NCBI GenBank assembly: GCA_934654815.1
Contig: CAKUGU010000003.1
Coordinates: 1-64,000 of the forward strand
DNA length: 64,000 nt
Source: an uncultured Ellagibacter sp.
GTDB lineage: Bacteria > Actinomycetota > Coriobacteriia > Coriobacteriales > Eggerthellaceae
Reading direction: 5' to 3'
The stretch's first letter is position 1. Every line of letters begins with the position of its first letter. Both the position numbers and the translations under genes were made by a program. This document shows, one piece after another, positions 26,081 through 33,057 of this stretch. The notes beneath the pieces were generated by a model. The model saw nothing but the letters and a program-made list of their open reading frames with translations. It had not been told where the DNA came from and did not search any database.

Positions 26081-26244
26081 CGAGCAGCGACGAGGCGGTA
26101 GGCGTCGCGCTCCAGGCGGCCGGCGCATGTGGCGTCGTGGAGAGCGTCGCGGGGCACACCGACCCTGGCTGTCTGTGTTGCGGTGAACGCGCCCTCCGAC
26201 TCGGAAAGCACGGCGATAGACGGCATGCGGTTGCTTCTTCTCAT
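26081..26244 (-). pseudogene. Remnant of an AbiEi-type antitoxin or winged-helix domain
   Basis: The frame from ATG 26244 reads like the N-terminal domain of AbiEi family antitoxins (GAFTATQTARVGVPRDALHD followed by GRLERDAYRLV). The frame then shifts and runs into the fragment of the small conserved protein, so the middle and the effector domain are gone. No toxin gene is adjacent. It looks like a deletion scar that joined two former genes. Confidence 0.5.
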
Positions 26245-26424
26245 GTTGCAGTCGCAGGCCAATAACCTACAACTGCAACGGATTCTGTTGATTTTGATTG
26301 GGCGGCATGCGGCATGCAACCGACCGTGAATTATTCAACGGTTCCCTAGGCAGACGCCATTCCATCGGGGGTTGTGGGCCGTTGCTCGTCTTGAATCGTT
26401 GTATTTAGACTGAGGGTCCAAGAG

Positions 26425-26459
26425 CTAAAAAGCTCCCGCGCGATTACTGCGCAGGAGCT
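26425..26459 (-). terminator. Terminator of the hydrolase gene
   Basis: On the minus strand an 11-bp stem with one mismatch (arms 26449-26459 and 26431-26441) is followed by TTTTA. It lies 39 bp after the stop of the hydrolase gene. Confidence 0.75.
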
Positions 26460-26497
26460 GAAGGGAAACGGGTTGCGAGGCTAGCTACGCTCTATCT

Positions 26498-28486
26498 CTA
26501 CCCGCAGAAGTAAGTCAGGTAGTGGAAGCGGGTGCTACCGTAGAGTATACCCATGAGGCAGGCCACGGTGCCCACCAACAAAGCGCACAGCCACAGGTTG
26601 CCAGTCTTTTTGTAAATGAAGGTTGACGCCGCCGTCGCAACGGTCATGCCGACGGGCAAGCCCCAGATGCGTTGGGTGTCGAGACCCATGCCCCACAGCC
26701 AGTTGGTATCGGCGGGCGACCCAATGCTCTGCAGGTGCCACTTAACAACAACGATGAGGATCACCATGGCGATGCCGACGACGACGTTCACGGCCATCGC
26801 GATGATAAGGTCCTTGGTCTCGCTGCCCGTGGTCGGCAGGCGGCGAATGATGTTCATGTCGATGGACAGGACAACGAAGCACAGGATGAACACGACAAGG
26901 TAGTTGATGTAATAAGGAATCTTCACAAGAGGAAGATCCTTTACCCCGAAGAACCACGCGTAGAAGTCAGTGCCCAGAACGGAAGATTGTAATTGCATGT
27001 AGGCGAAGCCGACGCCGACGGCCAAAGCCGCCACAAGGGCGCTCTTTCCGATCATCCCGGCGATGGCTTTCGCCTTCTCGCCAGTAGTCGATTTCTCACT
27101 ATAGCCTACGGGCGTGATGCCGAAGTCGCAGGGCTTCAAGGCCTTCTTCTTGCGCTCGCTGAGAATAAAGACAAGGGAGCCGATGACGCACACAAGTGCC
27201 AGGCCGATCACGACGCCGAAGCCCATGTTGGAGAAGCTGAGATTAAATCCGCATGCCCAAAGATGCACATACTTTCCGCCACCGACGATACCGAACGCGT
27301 CTGTCTTGATAACGAGGTACGGCACGAGCAAACCGACAATCGTGGCAACGACAAGGCTCTTGCCGCGGAAGCCGACGTTGCGCGCGAGCGGGCGGCGTAC
27401 AGAGGCGAAAGCGGGAATCTCCTCGATTGCCAGAAGGGCCGTAGCCATCACGAAAGCGACCCAAACGAAGATCCCCAGAAGCCCAATGTAATCCTTGTAC
27501 ATCCAAACCTGATCCGAGGAGTCAATGTAATTCGGCACCGCATCGCCTACAGCAAGTTGTCCGTATTTCAGCATATTCCCGATAGTCTGGGAGTTCACGA
27601 ACGCGGCTTCGTGAATGCGCTGATTCTCGACGATATAGACAAAACCATTGCCCTCTTCAAAGGATCCGTAGACCTTGCCCTCCTCAACTTCGGTTACATT
27701 TTCGCAGCCAGGAACGTTATGGAGAATAGGAAGCGGGTCCTGAATCGGCATGGGACCGCCGACTTCAACGTCACCGACAAGGGAGACATAGTTCCCTCGG
27801 TAATTATTCCATTCCTCAGCGTAAGGATTGTTCTCTCCACGAAGCAGAATAACCGGGGACTCCAGGATGACCGTCTGCGCTCCATATTTCGCGCCGAGCA
27901 TCGTCGCCGCATTGCACCCCATAGAGTGACCAGAAGCGATGATGTTGTTAGTATCGACGTAGGGAAGGGTATAGGCGTACTGGAAGAACAAGTCTGCTTC
28001 GTCGAGCAAGCCTCTCGGGGACGTTGCCGCCCCGAAGCTTTTATCCGTTATTGTGCCGTCGAAATAACCCTGGGAATCGCCCGAGCCGTACAGATCCGGT
28101 GTAACCACGACAAAGCCGCGACGCGCGAACTCCATAGCCTGAGACTCGTGATTTCGAGCATTGCCTGCATTGCCGTGGAACATGATGATCGTCGGCGCGG
28201 GAGTGGCATCGGTCGCGTTCTGCGGACGGTATACCAGCCCGCTGAACTCGGCTCCGTCGTTGCCCGACAGTTTGATTCGATCGATGCTGATGTTGCCCAT
28301 TCCGGTGATGACTCCCCAGTTGATGGCGCTGACGAGTAGCAATAGCGCTAGGGTGATGCACCAGCCCCTGCGCACATTCCTTCTCCGACGCGCCCGCTTC
28401 TGCGGGTCGCTGAACTCGGCGCTCAGCTTCTCGTCCATCGCGCGGTCGCGTTCCGCCTGCGCGATGGCTTTTTCTTTTTTCGTCAT
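26498..28486 (-). CDS. Membrane-anchored alpha/beta hydrolase with polytopic C-terminal domain
   Basis: A 662-residue protein. A basic N-terminus precedes one transmembrane helix (about residues 42-60). An alpha/beta-hydrolase domain follows (about 65-320) with IMFHGNAGNA as the oxyanion segment and the nucleophile elbow GHSMG at Ser188. From about residue 350 to the end, seven or so hydrophobic helices form a membrane domain of unknown type. The hydrolase domain should face outward if the first helix is an uncleaved anchor. ATG 28486 has AAAAGGGGAATC upstream. It is divergent from a membrane LuxR regulator. The substrate is unknown; an ester, lactone or peptide-like compound is possible. Confidence 0.8.
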   Translation of the reverse strand: MTKKEKAIAQAERDRAMDEKLSAEFSDPQKRARRRRNVRRGWCITLALLLLVSAINWGVITGMGNISIDRIKLSGNDGAEFSGLVYRPQNATDATPAPTIIMFHGNAGNARNHESQAMEFARRGFVVVTPDLYGSGDSQGYFDGTITDKSFGAATSPRGLLDEADLFFQYAYTLPYVDTNNIIASGHSMGCNAATMLGAKYGAQTVILESPVILLRGENNPYAEEWNNYRGNYVSLVGDVEVGGPMPIQDPLPILHNVPGCENVTEVEEGKVYGSFEEGNGFVYIVENQRIHEAAFVNSQTIGNMLKYGQLAVGDAVPNYIDSSDQVWMYKDYIGLLGIFVWVAFVMATALLAIEEIPAFASVRRPLARNVGFRGKSLVVATIVGLLVPYLVIKTDAFGIVGGGKYVHLWACGFNLSFSNMGFGVVIGLALVCVIGSLVFILSERKKKALKPCDFGITPVGYSEKSTTGEKAKAIAGMIGKSALVAALAVGVGFAYMQLQSSVLGTDFYAWFFGVKDLPLVKIPYYINYLVVFILCFVVLSIDMNIIRRLPTTGSETKDLIIAMAVNVVVGIAMVILIVVVKWHLQSIGSPADTNWLWGMGLDTQRIWGLPVGMTVATAASTFIYKKTGNLWLCALLVGTVACLMGILYGSTRFHYLTYFCG

Positions 28487-28619
28487 TTGATTCCCCTTTT
28501 CGGTAGTTGCCAATTGGGCGCGGTTGCTTTCGCAAACGCTTCCTCCCCCTCCCTCCTTAACTACACGCACCCCTTTTACTGCAACCTCGATACTTTCAGA
28601 TAAACCCCTGAACTACATC

Positions 28620-28634
28620 GCCCATGTACTGGGC
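28620..28634. promoter_or_regulatory. Palindrome in the divergent hydrolase/LuxR promoter
   Basis: GCCCA and TGGGC arms around TGTAC, midway between the two divergent starts. It is a possible operator for the adjacent LuxR protein. Confidence 0.4.
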
Positions 28635-28730
28635 AGTTCGTGCAAATGACTAAACCAGGGAGATAAACCTTCTATAAACTAACAGGTAGATATCTTGATA
28701 AATTGCCTGGTGGGACGTGGGGAGAGATAG

Positions 28731-30158
28731 ATGAGCAGAATCGATGAAATCGCGAGGGAAATCGCAGCCATTCCCCTCGCGATTTACGGGTTTTCTTTCA
28801 TTAAAGCGTGTGCGTCAGCCTCGGGAGTGCTCCTTGACGTATCAGCCATCCCCGGCGTGCGCACGGTGTTTTTCACAATCTCCGCCCTCGTTCTGGCAAT
28901 CGTCATATATCGCCTGGGCCCGCAACGTATCCGAGAGAGAGGCCTCGGGATCGGCATGGCCTGCTTTTTCCTCTCCATCCTCTTTCTAGGCATTGCCGCC
29001 TTCAACGTTACGCAGAGTTTTACCGATGGGATTTTGCTCGCAAGCATCATGACCCAGTCCGCCGGCACCGTCATCCTCTCTGCCCTTTGGATCGACCTAT
29101 ACGCCGCCCTCAACCCCAACCAAGCCATCTTCGCCAACTCCTGCGCTGTGATAATGGCGCAGTGCATCGTGTTTTTTACAGAGTTCAACCCCGCGCCGAG
29201 AGCCCTTTTCTTACTTGCAGTGCTGGCAATTGCTTCCATCCTTGCCTATCGATTCGCTCGACGCGAACTAAACTGCCACGATCGATATGAGCGCGACGCA
29301 AGGTTGCCGGAACCGCATTGCGCCGATGATGCTGCAAGCGAGCTTTTCCCGATTCCGCGCAAGGCAATGCTCTTCATCGCGGCTTACTCGTTCGCTTGTG
29401 GCGTCGCGGCACCGACCGGGGACGTAATCTCTGCCCGCTACGCCACCGCGATACCAAGCGCTATCGTAATCATCCTGATGCTGATAAGCGGCACGCGCTT
29501 CAACGCCTCTATTCTCTTTCGCATAGCATTGCCGCTGATGACCGGGGGGTTCTTGCTGGTCGCTGTCGTACCTGGCTTCAGCGGCCCCGTGTCCTCCCTA
29601 GTGCTCCATGCCGGGTACTCCGCTATGGAGCTGCTGCTTGTCCTGATGGTGTGCGCCATCTCCTGCAAAACGGGTGCGTCTGCCATCTGGCTTTTCTCCC
29701 TCTTGGCGGCAACGCAGTTCGGTACGCGCGTGTTGGGAATAGGCATTGGATCCCTTGTGTCCTATCTGGGAGTTCCTTCTATAAGCGCAATCTTCAAGAT
29801 AATCGTTCTGACCATCATCGCGATGACTACCGTCAGCCTCATGTCGGAGAAGGGACGGTTTATCTTCAAGGAGCTGGAAGAAACTGCGGAAATGCGGGAC
29901 GAATCCTCGGGGGGAGCGTCTGGCAGCGATTGCACGGCGGCTCGCTTGAGCAGCTTAATCGCCGCCCACGACCTCACCGATCGCGAGACGGAGGTGTTCC
30001 GTCTCGCCATGCAAGGAAAGACAAACGGCCAAATTGCCAACGACATGTTCATCTCAGAGGGCACGGTGAAATCGCACCTTCATCACATCTATCAGAAGTT
30101 CGGGATATCGAGCAGAAAAGAGCTGTTCTCTCTGGTTGACGATACGGACCGCAAGTAA
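28731..30158 (+). CDS. LuxR-family regulator with multi-spanning membrane domain
   Basis: A 475-residue protein. About twelve hydrophobic helices fill residues 10-375, and a C-terminal LuxR/GerE helix-turn-helix lies at about 408-472 (LTDRETEVFRLAMQGKTNGQ and then SEGTVKSHLHHIY). This design, a transporter-like sensor joined to a DNA-binding tail, is abundant in Eggerthellaceae, where such proteins are thought to control neighbouring metabolic genes. It is transcribed away from the hydrolase gene across a 240-bp interval and is the likely regulator of that gene. The ligand is unknown. Confidence 0.88.
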   Translation: MSRIDEIAREIAAIPLAIYGFSFIKACASASGVLLDVSAIPGVRTVFFTISALVLAIVIYRLGPQRIRERGLGIGMACFFLSILFLGIAAFNVTQSFTDGILLASIMTQSAGTVILSALWIDLYAALNPNQAIFANSCAVIMAQCIVFFTEFNPAPRALFLLAVLAIASILAYRFARRELNCHDRYERDARLPEPHCADDAASELFPIPRKAMLFIAAYSFACGVAAPTGDVISARYATAIPSAIVIILMLISGTRFNASILFRIALPLMTGGFLLVAVVPGFSGPVSSLVLHAGYSAMELLLVLMVCAISCKTGASAIWLFSLLAATQFGTRVLGIGIGSLVSYLGVPSISAIFKIIVLTIIAMTTVSLMSEKGRFIFKELEETAEMRDESSGGASGSDCTAARLSSLIAAHDLTDRETEVFRLAMQGKTNGQIANDMFISEGTVKSHLHHIYQKFGISSRKELFSLVDDTDRK

Positions 30159-30208
30159 TCCATTAATCTGATGGCGCTCTCATGGGCAAAATCGAAAGGG
30201 CCTGTTTA

Positions 30209-30607
30209 CTAATCATATGATTCATCGAGCGAACTAACCACTAACTCGCTGGGGTGCGAGTTAAGTTTTGCAGGAAAAGTTTTGTCAGGGGTTCGCCGAC
30301 ACGATGGAAAGGTGGCTTTCGGCGCTGCGGAGGCCGCATCTAGCGCGATCGGTGGAGATGCGTTGGTCGAAAGGGACTGCGGTGCCGTTGGCGCCGCAAA
30401 AAAAGAAGGAGCCTCATGAGGGGCTCCTTCTTGTCCGAGCTGCTTTTGCCAAGCGCGTTTTTCCTTCGCGCGGCAGTATTTCGTGCTCCCGTGCACTCCG
30501 TGCCCACAGGCGAACCCGTTGTAGCGCGGCTTCTTCGCGAGCGTTGCCTGTTCGGCCGACTGATGCCAGACGGGCCCGGTTTTCGGCACGTGCTGCTTCC
30601 TAGACAT
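30209..30607 (-). CDS. Small conserved protein whose frame runs through a terminator
   Basis: A 132-residue frame with an excellent ribosome binding site (AAAGGAGGTGA) 5 nt before ATG 30607. The N-terminal 60 residues look genuine and basic (KTGPVWH, YNGFACGHG, CRAKEKRAWQKQL), with Cys and His that could bind a metal. I believe similar small hypothetical proteins occur in related genomes, but could not check. A rho-independent terminator lies inside the frame, and the residues after it look non-coding, so the original stop may have been lost and the last 65 or so residues may not belong. Function unknown. Confidence 0.6.
   Translation of the reverse strand: MSRKQHVPKTGPVWHQSAEQATLAKKPRYNGFACGHGVHGSTKYCRAKEKRAWQKQLGQEGAPHEAPSFFAAPTAPQSLSTNASPPIALDAASAAPKATFPSCRRTPDKTFPAKLNSHPSELVVSSLDESYD
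30397..30434 (-). terminator. Terminator inside the small-protein frame
   Basis: On the minus strand the arms AAGAAGGAGCC and GGCTCCTTCTT enclose an 8-nt loop and are followed by T7. It is well placed to end the 30607 gene if translation normally stopped earlier. Confidence 0.8.
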
Positions 30608-31140
30608 CCCCTCACCTCCTTTGTTGCTCGTGTTTAGAGTTGAGCTGCATTATATCGCAGGCGTTTGACGGCTTGGGCCTTTTTTGCGTTTTGCTGCTGC
30701 AACGCAGTGCTTGCAAGGACAACGTGACGATTGCCAATTCTGATTTCCTCTCTCGCGAAACACGCGATTTCGCGTTCGGCAAATTCGAGATATTTGCTCA
30801 AAAGCCGAATCTCGTTGTTGTCGATGTGCTTTCTCCGATTAAACGGCGAAGTGTGAACGGGTTAGGCCCGCTGATGATGCTCGACTCCAACGGAAACGTC
30901 GCTTGCCTTATTATCAGGGGCTCAAATATCCAAGTTGTCATTGGATATTCTGCGAGGCGTATTGTCCAAGATCGTTACGCTTGATGGGAGCGGTTCCCAA
31001 AGCTAGCTCGTATTCGCACCTTTATAATCTTTATTGCGCCCAAGTTTTAAATAGCTGATAATCAATAGAAAACTTGAACGTTGCCAGAAATGCAATGTCA
31101 GGTTGATTTTAACGATAAATATTTGGGGGAGGGGGGGAGT
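30608..31140. other. Interval with one doubtful small frame
   Basis: A frame at about 30640-30984 (plus) begins with TTG, has no good ribosome binding site, and reads like the tail of a larger protein (LVVVDVLSPIKRR, SNIQVVIGYSARR). I do not recognise it; it may be a fragment. After it comes an AT-rich stretch with a partial copy of the AAAACTT motif at 31064-31074, just before the zinc-ribbon gene. Confidence 0.35.
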
Positions 31141-31329
31141 ATGTGCTGTCCATGCATTCACTGCGGAAAATGCGTCGAAAGACAAGGGAGATGCATAATT
31201 TGCCATGCAAAGCTGCCAAGCATGTTTTCTCCGTTTTGCGTTGAATGCGGGGCTCAACAGCCTCCTGCTCCTGGAATTCGGCTTGAGAGCAGAAGTCGAC
31301 ATATAAGGAAAAGAAACGGGGTTAGTTGA
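31141..31329 (+). CDS. Small zinc-ribbon protein
   Basis: A 62-residue protein with Cys pairs spaced as CxxC (CCPCIHCGKC at the start, CIIC at about 20-23, CVEC at about 35-38) and a Pro/Arg tail. It should bind two zinc ions and may mediate protein or nucleic acid contacts. ATG 31141 follows a G-rich ribosome binding site (GGGGGAGGGGGGGAG). It is 4 nt from the ferredoxin gene and forms an operon with it and the TetR gene. Three related small proteins occur at 32380, 54228 and 61968, always next to molybdenum enzyme genes. Confidence 0.75.
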   Translation: MCCPCIHCGKCVERQGRCIICHAKLPSMFSPFCVECGAQQPPAPGIRLESRSRHIRKRNGVS

Positions 31330-31333
31330 TTCG

Positions 31334-31669
31334 ATGAAAGCTATGCTTGCCGATTATGAATATTGCCTCGGTTGTTCCGACTGCGAAATTGCATGCATTG
31401 AAGAGCGTGGAGTAACTCCCGATAAAATGGGAATCAAAGTGACTAAGCTGGGCCCGTTTCGGACAAGAGACGGCGCATGGCAATACGATTTCATGCCAGT
31501 TCCCACTGATTGGTGCGATTTATGTTCGACTCGTATAAAGGCTGGTGGTCAGGCGGCATGTGTTCGTCACTGCTCCTATAACGTGATTTCGTGCGGTGAC
31601 TTAGAAGATTTCATCGACTCGGTAAAGCAAAAACCGAAAATGACCCTGTTCACGATACGTGAACGATAG
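31334..31669 (+). CDS. Orphan two-cluster ferredoxin of the molybdenum-enzyme subunit type
   Basis: A 111-residue protein of the same family as the small subunits of the dehydroxylase-like enzymes in this window. Cys11-14-17-21 and Cys61-64-76-80 can hold two [4Fe-4S] clusters, and the linker with KMGIKVTKLGPF and DFMPVPTDWCDLC is shared by the family. No large subunit follows it: the next genes are a TetR regulator and, on the other strand, a zinc-ribbon protein. It may serve a distant large subunit or act as a general electron carrier. Confidence 0.85.
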   Translation: MKAMLADYEYCLGCSDCEIACIEERGVTPDKMGIKVTKLGPFRTRDGAWQYDFMPVPTDWCDLCSTRIKAGGQAACVRHCSYNVISCGDLEDFIDSVKQKPKMTLFTIRER

Positions 31670-31714
31670 AAGTTCGAGTCGCGTGGCAGGGAAAACGAAG
31701 AAAAGAAGGCGGAT

Positions 31715-32383
31715 ATGGGTAATCGCGATGAAAATAAACGCGTAATGGAGCAAAGACTCTACGATGCTGCACTATCGCTATTCTGCGAATTGGGATACAT
31801 GCAAACAACGCTTTCAGACATTGCTGCGGAGGCTGGGGTTTCAACTCGCACCCTTTATAACTACTTCCCTACCAAGGAGTCTATTCTCAGAAAGTTCGGT
31901 CGAGAAAACATTCTTGAACTTAAGTCGTTTGCTGGTTCGTTACCTAGCTCCATGCCTTTAAAGGAAAAGGTTTTGGAGACGATGGTTATGGATTTTAAGC
32001 TGATGTTTGGACTTTTCGATGTTAGCTATATCCTGCACACAGCACGAGACGAGTCAGGCGTTTTCAATCGATTTGAACTCGAAAATGTCATGATCGCGGA
32101 ATCTCTTTACTGCACCCTTTTCAAGCACGAGCAGCTAAAACATGGAATCGAACCGAATGACATGGTCGCTTTGTGCGCGTCGGTGATATTGGGTCTCTAC
32201 CGTAATTGCACAGATTTGTACCGTTTTCGCAAAAAGGGCGCTCTTGATGAAAAAGACCTACGCCAGTTCTATTTGAGTCATCTCAATGTGATATGGAATT
32301 CGCTTGAAAAATCATTGCTTTCCCTGCCGAATGGAAGTTCAAAGCTTTTCAGCGCCGATCGGCACCTATTCGGAAGTTTTTAA
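31715..32383 (+). CDS. TetR-family transcriptional regulator
   Basis: A 222-residue regulator. The helix-turn-helix is plain (LFCELGYMQTTLSDIAAEAG followed by VSTRTLYNYFPTKESIL, residues 18-55). The C-terminal part is alpha-helical and probably senses a small molecule. ATG 31715 follows AGAAGGCGG, 45 bp after the orphan ferredoxin gene, in the same operon. Likely targets are its own operon and the molybdenum enzyme genes that start at 33058. It is unrelated in its C-terminal half to the TetR protein at 10554-11117. Confidence 0.88.
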   Translation: MGNRDENKRVMEQRLYDAALSLFCELGYMQTTLSDIAAEAGVSTRTLYNYFPTKESILRKFGRENILELKSFAGSLPSSMPLKEKVLETMVMDFKLMFGLFDVSYILHTARDESGVFNRFELENVMIAESLYCTLFKHEQLKHGIEPNDMVALCASVILGLYRNCTDLYRFRKKGALDEKDLRQFYLSHLNVIWNSLEKSLLSLPNGSSKLFSADRHLFGSF

Positions 32384-32571
32384 TTGACGTCTTCTCTATA
32401 TGGCATGTCCATTGTTGCGAATCCTGGTTTCCGTGGGACGGGTTTTTTGCACGCTGGGCAAACGGTGGCGCGCGGAGGAAGGATTGTTTGGCATATCGGG
32501 CAGCGGCCTGCAAGCCTTTGAGAAAGCTCGCGGCATTTTCCGCAATTATTGCAGCTGTAGCATGCACCCAC
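32380..32571 (-). CDS. Small zinc-ribbon protein
   Basis: A 63-residue protein from GTG 32571, which has AAAGGA 6 nt upstream; an ATG at 32607 would add 12 residues but has a poorer site. The Cys pattern CYSCNNCGKC, CPIC, CPAC with the CKKPVP ending repeats the layout of the zinc-ribbon protein at 31141. Its stop overlaps the convergent TetR stop by 4 nt. It stands alone on the minus strand, which is unlike its relatives and may mean a local inversion or transfer. Confidence 0.65.
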   Translation of the reverse strand: MGACYSCNNCGKCRELSQRLAGRCPICQTILPPRATVCPACKKPVPRKPGFATMDMPYREDVN

Positions 32572-32706
32572 AACAATTCCTTTCTGCCGAGAATCAAACG
32601 ATATCAAATAAGAAGTAAGTGCGAAGAAGATGTCTGCTTTAGAAGAGACGCGCCAAGGGCGCTTTTCATTTTGATAGCAGGTCTTCTTTGCTGCTATGAG
32701 GCTGAC

Positions 32707-32722
32707 AAAACTTACTTTTTGC
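32707..32722 (+). promoter_or_regulatory. AACTTAC motif, copy 1
   Basis: AAAACTTACTTTTTGC, upstream of the transhydroxylase-like operon at 33058. It is one of five near-identical copies linked to molybdenum enzyme loci in this window. Confidence 0.5.
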
Positions 32723-33003
32723 TTGGTAAGCTACTCGCAGGGAAAACGAGCGAGAGGGGGAGAAATGGTTCGTTTTGAAGGAGCAATCTGGGCAGAGCGT
32801 CCCAATTTCGGCCGCGCGGTCTCGTTCTCATGGCGCGCAGTCGAGCGTGACTTCCATAATGACAATCGACTCTCTTGGTGGCTGGCGCATCTTTCTTTGC
32901 CGCTTAAATAGCTCATCATAAACTCATCGAACAATTCAAGAGGAAGTGGACTTTTAGCAATCGAAGATTGCCTAGCGCTTCAACGCAAAAAAGCTCTCGC
33001 GAC

Positions 33004-33018
33004 GTGCATTTTATGCAC
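33004..33018. promoter_or_regulatory. Inverted repeat before the 33058 gene
   Basis: GTGCAT and ATGCAC around TTT; a compact perfect palindrome suited to a dimeric repressor such as the nearby TetR protein. Confidence 0.4.
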
Positions 33019-33057
33019 AGGGAGGGCTTGGATCGTCGTACCTGAGTGAGGAGAATC

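Larger units (their letters stand above)
25952..26497. other. Interval with gene remnants and operon terminator
   Basis: This stretch holds two degraded pieces read on the minus strand (an AbiEi-type winged-helix remnant and a fragment of a small conserved protein) and a terminator for the hydrolase gene at its right end. No intact gene is supported. Confidence 0.6.
32572..33057. other. Control region upstream of the transhydroxylase-like gene
   Basis: No gene is supported; short frames on both strands lack ribosome binding sites and family likeness. It contains the AACTTAC motif at 32707-32722 and an inverted repeat GTGCAT-TTT-ATGCAC at 33004-33018, about 40 bp before the start codon, in operator position. 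Confidence 0.5.

Noticed and set aside
32696-32934. Small frames on both strands in the control region before 33058
   Set aside because: They overlap each other, have no ribosome binding sites and cover the AACTTAC motif.
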